From UMGS1387 sp045540015 (GTDB lineage Bacteria > Bacillota > Clostridia > Oscillospirales > CAG-382), in assembly GCA_045540015.1 (NCBI GenBank), contig JAZQGP010000043.1:1-26923 (forward strand): DNA of 26,923 bases, given 5' to 3'. Made by a program: the position numbers and the translations under genes. This document shows positions 5,226-13,066 of the stretch, one piece after another (the stretch's first letter is position 1; every line of letters starts with the position of its first letter). The notes beneath the pieces were generated by a model. It saw only the letters and a list, made by a program, of their open reading frames with translations. It searched no databases and was not told the DNA's origin.

Positions 5226-8147
5226 ATGTTTAACGCTTTAATTGTATCAATAGTAGAAGGAGTTATTATCTCTTGTGGTAAAACACTCTTTGCTAGGATT
5301 TCATTATGGATGAAAAAAAGAAAAATTAAGAAAGGGTTAGAAACAAAATTAATCTCTATGATTAATACAAATTACGGAACTGAGATTTACTATAATTCAC
5401 TAGACTCGTTTCTGACAGAAGAAAGATTTGCAAAAAAAATAATATCTTATTGTTTTGACAAGGGTGACTCTCCTTTTAACTCTATCAATGCATATATAAC
5501 TTATTTGTCGACAAAGTTTGTTGATAAAAACTCCAAGTACATTTGTGAAAAAAGCCATATATATCAGGATTTATTTTCATTGTCAAAGGTGATTTTTGAT
5601 ATAGTAAACGATTATACCACTGACGAAACTGCACGACTTGTTATTACAAATCTAGGAGAAAGATTTAGTGAACAACTTGAACAAGTATCTAAACAGAATG
5701 AAAAAATATTAGACCTGTTAAACGAAAGGCTTCCTCAAACAGAAAATAGTGTTGTTGATATTGATAATCAAGATAATATAAATCTGTATAAAGCTTCGTT
5801 AGTTTCACGATATATTACTCACATTCACTATCTTGTTAGAAACATATATACCGAAAAGGATACGTCGCATACATCCGTACAATGCTTATTAAAAGACAAG
5901 AAAATCGTTTTATTGGGTGATCCCGGCTCAGGCAAAACTTACGAAGCAGTTAATCTCCTCAAAGAGATATGTACCAATAACGACTTTGAAAAATATATTC
6001 CCATTCATATGAATCTTGTGGAATACGGGATTGCTCATAACTCCATTTTTGAATATATCCAAAAGCAGCTCCAACCTTACTTTGGAACAATTAGCGATGA
6101 ACAATTGCTCGATATATTAACAACTGATAAGTTTATAATCATCTTAGACGGCGTTGATGAGATATTGAATACAGATAATCGTGTGAAGTTTTATGCAGAG
6201 ATAAACCAATTTTTATCTACTTCAAATGCGTATTTTTATATAACTTCAAGAACAAATCCTTATCATGGAAATATTAAAAATATTATAGAATATAATCTAA
6301 AAGATTTGTCACAAGAACAGATTCGTGCAGAACTAAAAAACAATGGAATTTCTACAGATTTTGCCAAACATTACGAGAAATTATTTTCAAATCCGTTATT
6401 TCTTGAAATTGGTATAAAAGTTTTGAAGAATTCCAATGGTAAGATATATAATAAAAGCCAGTTGTTTAATGCTTACATTGAGGAAGTGTGCTATAAAAGG
6501 GATCAAAAGAAGCAGCTCTCAAAAAGAATAGAAAAAAATTATTATAAAATGTTAATGTCCATTGGTGATTTAGCATTTAATACCTTTGATAAGATATTTC
6601 TTTCGATTGCTGAGTTTGATGAGTTTTTTGGAATAAAAGATAAAGATTATACAGCTAATAATGTTTGTGATGTTTTTCGAATAGATATCTTTAAAATCAG
6701 TGACAATATTATGTTTTCTCACAAACAATATAAAGAATTCTTTGCCGCTTATTATCTTACAAAGAAATACAATATCAACCAAAATCGTGAACTCTATATT
6801 TCGTTGATGAAAAATGAAATTTGGCAGGAGGTAATGGTTTTTGCAGCGGGCTTAATTGTTGACATTGATAATCAAAATATCTTTCTTGACATGATATCAG
6901 AGATTAATTTAAAAACATATATAAGTTGTGTAAAACACAAACACGATCTTTCTGATTCATACGAAAAACTATCTCATCAAGATTATGCACAGATGTATTT
7001 GAAAACGATATATAACAGTTATACATCGCTTATTGAATCCTATTTCCCCAACATTTATAAACTTTTTTCTCCTTTTAAAAGTAAAGATGAATCAGCAGAG
7101 AAAAACAAAAAAGCTTGTTTGATCGGAAGTATATCTCAAGACCGAAAACACTTGAGTTTTTGGTTTGATTGGCTGGATATTGGAGAAGAACCCGTACAAC
7201 TATATGATGAATCAAAGATGCCTGATGCGTTTAAGGGTATGGAAAAAAGAGCTATTTTTGAAAGGAGAAATATAGTTACACGAGGGGTTAATCTTGAACT
7301 TTCAAATTTAATGGGTGATTCTGCACGGCAAATTGTCCTTGATATTATTTATGATAGTATCAAAGATATTATTGAGAAGTTTAAACTGTTTGAAAGTGAC
7401 TATATCCTTTACGAGAAACTTTGTAGTCAAACAAAAAACATAAAAGTACTTAAAGACAAGTCATTAGTTGAAATTTCAGATTGGTCAACTAATTATGTTA
7501 GAGAAACATATGAATCTTTTGATTCTTCTAAGGGCGGGGTATTAGCAGGTATTCATTATAATAAAGTAGATGTTGTCAATTTGATGAATATTGCTAATTA
7601 TCTTGTTGCAAGGAATGGCACACACGAAACTCTCGCACTTCCACAACCTGATTTGCCATTTACTTCAGGATGGATATGGGAAGTTTATTCTAAACAAAGA
7701 GTGCAAGAGAGGTTACGGACATTCTTTTTATGGCGTCAAATCAGTTTTCATGAAATGGTCGAGAACAATTTTCCAAGGATGAAAGAATATTTCCCATTGT
7801 GCAAAGATTATCCATATAAATATCGCATTCATGTTAAATTTAAAGATACCAAGGATTTTACATCCGATCCAAGCATAACATATTACCGTATTTCTCAAAA
7901 GGGAGATGAAGATAACACACCGGAAATTATCACTACCGACCCATATCCAGAACTTGATAATGAGGAAATTTTTAATTTGATTATGTCAAGTTATAATCTA
8001 AATGGGAAGGAAAGTAATAACGTGTCTATAACATCAACTGGTTTTGATATGACATTGACTTCTAGGCGTTCAGGAGCAAATATGCCCTTAACTAGTGTGG
8101 TATATGATGATTTAAGCAAAAACTTTAAGGCATTATTTGAAAAATAA
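5226..8147 (+). CDS. NACHT-domain STAND NTPase, probable defence protein
   Basis: The ~973-residue protein is a signal-transduction ATPase of the NACHT/STAND class, related in layout to animal NLRs; bacterial NACHT proteins are known anti-phage factors. The N-terminus (1-190) is mostly helical, beginning with a hydrophobic stretch (FNALIVSIVEGVIISCG) that could touch membrane, and is not a recognised effector. The NACHT domain follows: Walker A GDPGSGKT (about 231-238), Walker B FIIILDGVDE (about 303-312), NPLFLEIGIKVL, and the closing FSHKQYKEFFAAYYL near 496-510. Residues ~520-970, presumably the sensor, show no WD40, TPR or LRR pattern I can see. A frame-mate ATG lies at 5217 but abuts the GAGAGG ribosome binding site; the ATG at 5226 has proper spacing. 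The codons are AT-rich. The gene is intact, the second of the HTH-NACHT operon, and ends before a terminator. Confidence 0.85.
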   Translation: MFNALIVSIVEGVIISCGKTLFARISLWMKKRKIKKGLETKLISMINTNYGTEIYYNSLDSFLTEERFAKKIISYCFDKGDSPFNSINAYITYLSTKFVDKNSKYICEKSHIYQDLFSLSKVIFDIVNDYTTDETARLVITNLGERFSEQLEQVSKQNEKILDLLNERLPQTENSVVDIDNQDNINLYKASLVSRYITHIHYLVRNIYTEKDTSHTSVQCLLKDKKIVLLGDPGSGKTYEAVNLLKEICTNNDFEKYIPIHMNLVEYGIAHNSIFEYIQKQLQPYFGTISDEQLLDILTTDKFIIILDGVDEILNTDNRVKFYAEINQFLSTSNAYFYITSRTNPYHGNIKNIIEYNLKDLSQEQIRAELKNNGISTDFAKHYEKLFSNPLFLEIGIKVLKNSNGKIYNKSQLFNAYIEEVCYKRDQKKQLSKRIEKNYYKMLMSIGDLAFNTFDKIFLSIAEFDEFFGIKDKDYTANNVCDVFRIDIFKISDNIMFSHKQYKEFFAAYYLTKKYNINQNRELYISLMKNEIWQEVMVFAAGLIVDIDNQNIFLDMISEINLKTYISCVKHKHDLSDSYEKLSHQDYAQMYLKTIYNSYTSLIESYFPNIYKLFSPFKSKDESAEKNKKACLIGSISQDRKHLSFWFDWLDIGEEPVQLYDESKMPDAFKGMEKRAIFERRNIVTRGVNLELSNLMGDSARQIVLDIIYDSIKDIIEKFKLFESDYILYEKLCSQTKNIKVLKDKSLVEISDWSTNYVRETYESFDSSKGGVLAGIHYNKVDVVNLMNIANYLVARNGTHETLALPQPDLPFTSGWIWEVYSKQRVQERLRTFFLWRQISFHEMVENNFPRMKEYFPLCKDYPYKYRIHVKFKDTKDFTSDPSITYYRISQKGDEDNTPEIITTDPYPELDNEEIFNLIMSSYNLNGKESNNVSITSTGFDMTLTSRRSGANMPLTSVVYDDLSKNFKALFEK

Positions 8148-8241
8148 TTTTCCATGTGTAATTAAATATACTGCTAAAGGATTAAATATCACAGTATAAT
8201 TGAACTATGGATAGTTGTTTCATTTTTCTCATTCCATCAAA

Positions 8242-8286
8242 AAGCCCAAACGAGATTTGCGAAAAACGCGCACTCGCTTTGGGCTT
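8242..8286. terminator. Bidirectional terminator between the NACHT and toxin genes
   Basis: AAGCCCAAACGAG (8242-8254) pairs with CTCGcTTTGGGCTT (8273-8286; one bulged base). GATTTTTC follows on the plus strand and TTTTTGATGG on the minus strand, so it can serve both converging genes. Confidence 0.7.
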
Positions 8287-8316
8287 GATTTTTCTATTCA
8301 GTTGTTACAGAAAATT

Positions 8317-8688
8317 TTACGCAACCTTTACTTTTATCACATCGCTGTTTTCTCTCACCTTATTCAGCATCTTAAACGCCGTCTCAAGTGCCTTTTCTGT
8401 ATCCTTGCCACTCTTCTTATAAAACGCATACAAAAGCACTATATCTTTGCCTTGTTTTACGAACAACACCCTCACCATATTTCCTGACACTTTCATACGA
8501 ATTTCGTAAAGCTCTCTGTACCTGGCAATCGAAATATGCTTTACATAAGGCTCACACAGAGGATTTTTCTCATTTAATATGTAAGTAAGAATGCCTTTGA
8601 GTTTGCTTCTAAGCTTTTCATTCGAATTTTCAAAAAATTGTTCAACCTGATTCTTGTTTTCATTCTTGTAGATATAAATATTTCTCAT
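8317..8688 (-). CDS. RelE/HigB-type toxin (phage gp49-like), no antitoxin seen
   Basis: The 123-residue product matches the RelE/HigB (gp49-like) toxins, ribosome-dependent mRNA nucleases. Supporting segments are LYEIRMKVSGNMVRVLFVK and DIVLLYAFYKKSGKDTEKALETAFKML, which form the central strands and C-terminal helix of that fold. The start is the ATG at 8688 with GGAG 8 nt upstream; a TTG four codons earlier would overlap the ribosome binding site. In higBA loci an XRE-type antitoxin usually follows the toxin directly. Here a terminator and the converging NACHT gene follow instead, and nothing resembling an antitoxin stands before it. It may be an orphan, be neutralised from elsewhere, or have lost activity. 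Confidence 0.82.
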   Translation of the reverse strand: MRNIYIYKNENKNQVEQFFENSNEKLRSKLKGILTYILNEKNPLCEPYVKHISIARYRELYEIRMKVSGNMVRVLFVKQGKDIVLLYAFYKKSGKDTEKALETAFKMLNKVRENSDVIKVKVA

Positions 8689-8813
8689 TGTTTTCTCCAA
8701 ATATTCTATATACTACAATATCATATCAATCCGGCTGTATAACACATTTTTAGTTGACTTCCATATCGTCATTTAACATCGGCTGCGCACTTTTTAATTT
8801 GAGAGGTAAAGAA

Positions 8814-9047
8814 ATGAATGTCAAAGTTGAACTTTTGAAAAACCACATAACCGATTTTATAAATTCTAAAATTGAGGCTTTTGAGATTGATGCATCGCAA
8901 ATCGCTGATACAACTGCTACACAGATGTTGTCGGAAATACAAAAAGTAATAAAAAATGCAGAATATTCTGATTTTGAAGCCATTGAAGAAATCGTGTGTA
9001 TATTTGAAAAAAATAATGTTGATTCTGGCTTTCGTCATGATTTTTAG
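8814..9047 (+). CDS. Small conserved-looking hypothetical protein
   Basis: I cannot name this 77-residue acidic protein. It is predicted to be nearly all helical (MNVKVELLKNHITDFINSK, then two more helices) and ends in DSGFRHDF. The reading frame is open 20 codons further upstream, but the ATG at 8814 is preceded by GAGAGGTAAAGAA, a convincing ribosome binding site, so the shorter form is used. It stands alone between the divergently read toxin gene and a terminator. No membrane segment or metal-binding motif is seen. Coding status rests on the ribosome binding site, the codon pattern and the terminator directly after it. Confidence 0.65.
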   Translation: MNVKVELLKNHITDFINSKIEAFEIDASQIADTTATQMLSEIQKVIKNAEYSDFEAIEEIVCIFEKNNVDSGFRHDF

Positions 9048-9064
9048 TATTATATAAGCCATAA

Positions 9065-9087
9065 AAAACCGCCCATCGGGCGGTTTT
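9065..9087. terminator. Bidirectional terminator before glutamine synthetase 3' end
   Basis: A 10-bp stem, AAAACCGCCC (9065-9074) and GGGCGGTTTT (9078-9087), encloses the loop ATC. T-runs extend on both strands. It ends both the small plus-strand gene at 8814 and the minus-strand glutamine synthetase. Confidence 0.85.
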
Positions 9088-9100
9088 CTTCGTATGTTTA

Positions 9101-11188
9101 TTAAATGTAGAACAGCATATCACTGTAAGTCGGCACAGGCCATATGTCTGCGGGAACATGAGGTTCAATTGAGTCAACCACTCTGCGTATGTCCTGCATG
9201 GCAGAGAAAATCTTATCCTTGTAGTAGACAGCCTTTTCGTGAGCATCAATGCCTCTGACTCTGCCAAGAGCCTTTTCAAGCTTTCTCACCTTCTTGTAAA
9301 GGTCGGTGTTCTTTTCGGAAAGCTCGGTTAAAAGCTCGGTTTCGATTGTTAAGTCAAGCTTTGAAATAGCAGCACGCTTTGTTGTAATGGATAAAGCAAG
9401 CTTTTCGGCATATTTGCTGATAGCGGGAATAATCTGCTTGTTCATCATGTCAAGGAGAGTGAGCGCTTCAAGATTTATGGTCTTGGAGTAGGAGTCGAGA
9501 AGAATTTCAAGACGCGAGTGCATCTCGGCTTCGGTAAATACCTTGTGACGAGTAAATACTTTTACGTTCTTGTCGTCAACAAAGTGCGGCAGAGCATCAA
9601 CGGTTGTTCTGTGGTTTGACAGACCGCGCTTTTCGGCTTCCTTTGTCCATTCATCGGAGTAGCCGTTTCCGTTGAAAATAATTCTCTTGTGCTCTTTGAT
9701 GGTGCGCTTTATAAGCTTGTCAAGAGCCTTTGAAAAGTCGCTTGCAGCTTCAAGCTCGTCGGCAAATTCGCAAAGAACCTCTGCAACAACGGTGTTGAGA
9801 ACGATGTTTGTGTTGGCAATCGACTGAGAAGAGCCGAGCATTCTGAACTCAAACTTGTTGCCCGTGAATGCAAACGGACTTGTTCTGTTTCTGTCGGTTG
9901 TGTCCTTCGGGAATGAAGGCAGAACGTGAACTCCGATTTCCATAGTCTGCTTTTCGGCACCGCCGTAGCTCTTTCCGCTTTCGAGAGCTTCAAGAATGGC
10001 TGAAAGCTCGTCGCCTAGGAACATTGAAACAATTGCGGGAGGCGCTTCGTTTGCACCGAGTCTGTGGTCGTTTCCTGCACAGGCAACCGAAATTCTGAGC
10101 ATGTCCTGATATTCGTCAACCGCCTTGATTACGGCAACAAGGAAGAGCAGGAACTGCGCGTTTTCGTAAGGAGTTTTGCCGGGGTCAAGAAGATTCATGC
10201 CATTGTCGGTTGAGAGCGACCAGTTGTTGTGCTTTCCGCTTCCGTTTACGCCGTCAAACGGCTTTTCGTGTAAAAGACATACAAGACCGTGTTTGTCGGC
10301 AACCTTCTTCATGATTTCCATGGTGAGCTGGTTGTGGTCGGTCGAGATGTTTGTTGTTGTAAATATGGGAGCAAGCTCGTGCTGTGCGGGAGCTGCCTCG
10401 TTGTGCTTTGTTTTTGAAAGTATGCCGAGCTTCCATAATTCCTCGTCAAGCTCTTTCATGAATGCGGAAACCTTCGGTCTTATAGCACCGTAGTAATGGT
10501 CGTCCATTTCTTGACACTTGGGAGGCTTTGCACCGAAAAGCGTTCTTCCGCAGAAGCGAAGATCCATTCTGTTTTCGTAGTGCTTCTTGTCGATAAGGAA
10601 ATATTCCTGTTCGGGACCGACCGTGGTGTTAACGCGTCTTGTTTCGGTGTTGCCGAACAGACGGAGAATACGAAGTGCCTGTTCGTTTATGGTTTCCATT
10701 GAGTGAAGAAGCGGGGTTTTCATGTCAAGCGCTTCACCGCAGTATGAGCAGAAAACAGTCGGAATGAAAAGCGAGCCGTCCTTTATGAACGCGTAGGACG
10801 TGGGATCCCATGCCGTGTAGCCTCGTGCCTCAAAGGTGGAACGAAGACCGCCCGAAGGGAAGGAGGAGGCGTCCGACTCACCCTTTATAAGCTCTTTTCC
10901 GGAAAAGTCCATAATAACCTTGCAGTTGCCTGTGGGGCAGATAAAGCTCTCATGCTTTTCCGCGGTAATTCCGGTCATGGGCTGGAACCAGTGAGTGTAG
11001 TGGGTAGCGCCGTGTTCAACTGCCCAGTCTTTCATGGCGTTTGCTACCACGTTTGCAACGTTTATGTCAAGGTCTTCTCCACGGTTGATTGTTCTGCGAA
11101 GCGACTTGTATACATCCTTCGGGAGCTTGTCACGCATTACGTCGTCATTGAATACATTGCTTGCGAATAATTCCGGGACTGTACTCAT
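9101..11188 (-). CDS. glnN: Glutamine synthetase type III
   Basis: The enzyme makes glutamine from glutamate, ammonia and ATP in the cytoplasm. At 695 residues it has the length of the type III (GSIII) class, far longer than GSI (~470). Family segments are clear: VGPEQEYFLI, KTKHNEAAPAQHELAPIF, GVNGSGKHNNWSLS (ATP/glutamate site), FRMLGSSQSIANTNIVLN and the long C-terminal helical extension. I chose the ATG at 11188 (MSTVPELFASNVF, the usual start of the family) rather than an upstream one; AGAGAGG stands 12 nt before it. The promoter at 11264-11292 is strong. No ammonium transporter, PII or glutamate synthase gene lies beside it. The gene ends at the shared terminator at 9065-9087. I see no missing catalytic residue. 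Confidence 0.95.
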   Translation of the reverse strand: MSTVPELFASNVFNDDVMRDKLPKDVYKSLRRTINRGEDLDINVANVVANAMKDWAVEHGATHYTHWFQPMTGITAEKHESFICPTGNCKVIMDFSGKELIKGESDASSFPSGGLRSTFEARGYTAWDPTSYAFIKDGSLFIPTVFCSYCGEALDMKTPLLHSMETINEQALRILRLFGNTETRRVNTTVGPEQEYFLIDKKHYENRMDLRFCGRTLFGAKPPKCQEMDDHYYGAIRPKVSAFMKELDEELWKLGILSKTKHNEAAPAQHELAPIFTTTNISTDHNQLTMEIMKKVADKHGLVCLLHEKPFDGVNGSGKHNNWSLSTDNGMNLLDPGKTPYENAQFLLFLVAVIKAVDEYQDMLRISVACAGNDHRLGANEAPPAIVSMFLGDELSAILEALESGKSYGGAEKQTMEIGVHVLPSFPKDTTDRNRTSPFAFTGNKFEFRMLGSSQSIANTNIVLNTVVAEVLCEFADELEAASDFSKALDKLIKRTIKEHKRIIFNGNGYSDEWTKEAEKRGLSNHRTTVDALPHFVDDKNVKVFTRHKVFTEAEMHSRLEILLDSYSKTINLEALTLLDMMNKQIIPAISKYAEKLALSITTKRAAISKLDLTIETELLTELSEKNTDLYKKVRKLEKALGRVRGIDAHEKAVYYKDKIFSAMQDIRRVVDSIEPHVPADIWPVPTYSDMLFYI

Positions 11189-11263
11189 AATATCACTTTT
11201 CCTCTCTGTTGTGTTTGGCGTGTCTGCAAAATACTGCAAACACTACTCCATTATCTGCTATAG

Positions 11264-11292
11264 ATGATACACCATTTTTGCCGTCTTGTCAA
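11264..11292 (-). promoter_or_regulatory. Promoter of glutamine synthetase
   Basis: The minus strand has TTGACA at 11292-11287 and TATCAT at 11269-11264 with 17 bp between. It begins 7 bp past the stop codon of the upstream metallophosphoesterase, and leaves a leader of about 70 nt before the ATG at 11188. Confidence 0.78.
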
Positions 11293-11299
11293 GTACAAC

Positions 11300-12406
11300 T
11301 TACATTACCACTTGCTTTTGGGCATTTCCAAGGTCATCGGTAAAGGACACGGCAAAGGCGTTTTTCGACACCTCATAGTATGTACCTGTAAAGCCGGGTT
11401 CAAAATCTGCATTTATCGTAGCTTTGTTTCCTCTTATCTGCGAGCCGACAACGGTGAGAAAATTGCACTTTATGTCCGTGTCAAAGTAGCTGCGACCGCT
11501 TTCGTGTATTTCGCACTTGTGCTCATGTCCGCAAATCATCGCGGCAGGGTTTATTTCGTTTATGTACTGTGTCCATCTGCCGTAGATTTCCTTGAACGGG
11601 CTGTGGCTTGGTGCATCGGGTCTTTCGTGGCAGACAATAAGCACAATGTCGTCTGTTGCGAATGGCTTTGTTGCGGAAATATCGCGCAAGAATTCGGTAA
11701 CTCTCTCTCTGTACGGTTCAAATGCCGCAAGACCGCCGTACTCCTTGTGGTCGTCGGTTTTGTCCTCACCGCAGTCGAGAACTATGCCGAAGATTTTGCC
11801 AAGGCGGAAGGTGTAGAACATTTCGCCGTTCTGAGTTGCCGTGTACTTATAAAAATCACATGCAATCTGACCGCGTGTGTCGTGGTTGCCTCTTGCGTTG
11901 ACAACCGGAATTTCGCCCTTTGTAACATCGGCGCAGATTTTAAACACCGTTCTTATGCTTTCAAAGCAGTCGCTCTTGTCGGGAACGTCACCGCCGAGAA
12001 CGAGAAAATCGAGCCCGGCTGCATAGTAAGAGGCTGCTTTCGGGGCGTATACCGCATCGTTGTGCGTGTCCGAAATAAAATAAAAATTGTAGCTTTCCTT
12101 TTCGGGTACGGGACGGAAAGCGTAGGTTTTGGAGAACAGCTCTTCGCTTGAGGTGGGGAAATATGGCTTTCTCTCATATACCTCGCGGAAATATATTGTG
12201 TATTCCTTTGCATTGTCAAGCACATCCTTAGGCACGCTTACCTTGTGAACGGTTTCGTCCGATTTTACGTTTCCGTTTGCGTGGTCGAAGAAGCGTTTGC
12301 CGCCGCATTCAACGTAAGCCAGCCCTTTTACGGTTGTGTTCCAGATTATGTCGTAGTGGTCTGTTGCGACGAATACTGCTGCCTCGTCGAGAAGATGGTT
12401 TGTCAT
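11300..12406 (-). CDS. Calcineurin-like metallophosphoesterase with N-terminal beta domain
   Basis: The 368-residue protein is a two-metal phosphoesterase, substrate unknown. All family motifs are present: D113-T-H115 in ISDTHND, GGD (D140), G173-N-H-D176, H260 in IVCHERPD, and G293-H-E-H296. Residues 1-100 form a beta-rich domain, resembling the fibronectin-like domain of purple acid phosphatases. There is no signal peptide, so it is probably cytoplasmic. The ATG at 12406 has AAAGGAAGTATACAA before it. Its upstream flank is the palindromic element at 12451-13036; I see no clear promoter in the 44 bp between, so transcription must start in the element or read through from the methyltransferase gene. 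Confidence 0.88.
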   Translation of the reverse strand: MTNHLLDEAAVFVATDHYDIIWNTTVKGLAYVECGGKRFFDHANGNVKSDETVHKVSVPKDVLDNAKEYTIYFREVYERKPYFPTSSEELFSKTYAFRPVPEKESYNFYFISDTHNDAVYAPKAASYYAAGLDFLVLGGDVPDKSDCFESIRTVFKICADVTKGEIPVVNARGNHDTRGQIACDFYKYTATQNGEMFYTFRLGKIFGIVLDCGEDKTDDHKEYGGLAAFEPYRERVTEFLRDISATKPFATDDIVLIVCHERPDAPSHSPFKEIYGRWTQYINEINPAAMICGHEHKCEIHESGRSYFDTDIKCNFLTVVGSQIRGNKATINADFEPGFTGTYYEVSKNAFAVSFTDDLGNAQKQVVM

Positions 12407-12450
12407 TTGTATACTTCCTTTCGGTGATTTTTGCTGTTATGTGGTTTACC

Positions 12451-13036
12451 TTGTGCCTGGCGGCAGGCAGTCGTAAACCAGGTTTATAGTTTTCCACTGC
12501 CGTGGGGGCGTTACGTTTTCTGCTCGTGCAGAAAAGTAACCAAAAGAGCACGCCCACAGGCACCTACGGTTCCTCTGGGTAGTCCTCCCTTGTCGCCGAC
12601 GCCTATCATTTTCACGATACGCAAATGATTATTTACCTCTTCGCTCTTATTTTGCATGCTCTTGCCGCCTTCATAGCTTACGGCGATGACTTGTAAGATT
12701 ACAAATCTACATAATTATGCAAATACAGCCCATCGAGCACCTTTAGGTGCGAGCGACGGCTTGATAGCCTGTTGGAGATGCCAAGTATCAGCGACAAAAT
12801 GTAATTGTCTTCGGGATATTGCCGTAAGCTATAGAAGCATGCTTACATGTGGATTGTAATAAGGGTTTAAATATTCTTTAGTGTTAGTCATACTGACAAG
12901 GCGTCGGCAAAAAGGAGATACTTAAGAACGTAGTTCTTGAGCGTGCTCTTTTGTTTCGTTTTCTGCACGAGCAGAAAATGAAAGCCCTCGGCAGAGTTAC
13001 AAGCCGTAAACTTGGTTTACGACTGCCTCGGCGATA
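12451..13036. repeat. Non-coding element of nested inverted repeats, copy 1
   Basis: This 0.6-kb gene-free stretch is bounded by long imperfect inverted arms. From outside in: GGCAGTCGTAAACCA (12466-12480) against 13013-13027; the hairpin TTTTCTGCTCGTGCAGAAAA (12516-12535) against 12959-12978; CAAAAGAGCACG (12541-12552) against 12942-12953; the GCCGACGCCT block (12595-12604) against 12899-12908; and ATAGCTTACGGC (12673-12684) against 12821-12832. A small hairpin GCACC-TTTA-GGTGC sits near the centre. No reading frame looks coding. A related copy in opposite orientation lies at 26263 onward; for example 12891-12909 is the exact reverse complement of 26468-26486. It could be a MITE-like mobile element or a structured RNA; I do not recognise it. 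Confidence 0.8.
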
Positions 13037-13066
13037 GCCGACAATGTAAATCGCCCACCTTAAAAA

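Noticed and set aside
8754..8813. Upstream start for the small hypothetical gene
   Set aside because: No ribosome binding site stands before 8754, whereas GAGAGGTAAAGAA precedes the ATG at 8814.
11264..12151. A 295-codon plus-strand open frame
   Set aside because: It is antisense to the metallophosphoesterase and covers the glutamine synthetase promoter; its composition is that of a shadow frame.
12451..13036. Integron attC site, group II intron or known riboswitch
   Set aside because: Too long and too symmetric for attC, no reverse transcriptase or domain V-like hairpin at the end, and no conserved ligand-binding core that I recognise.
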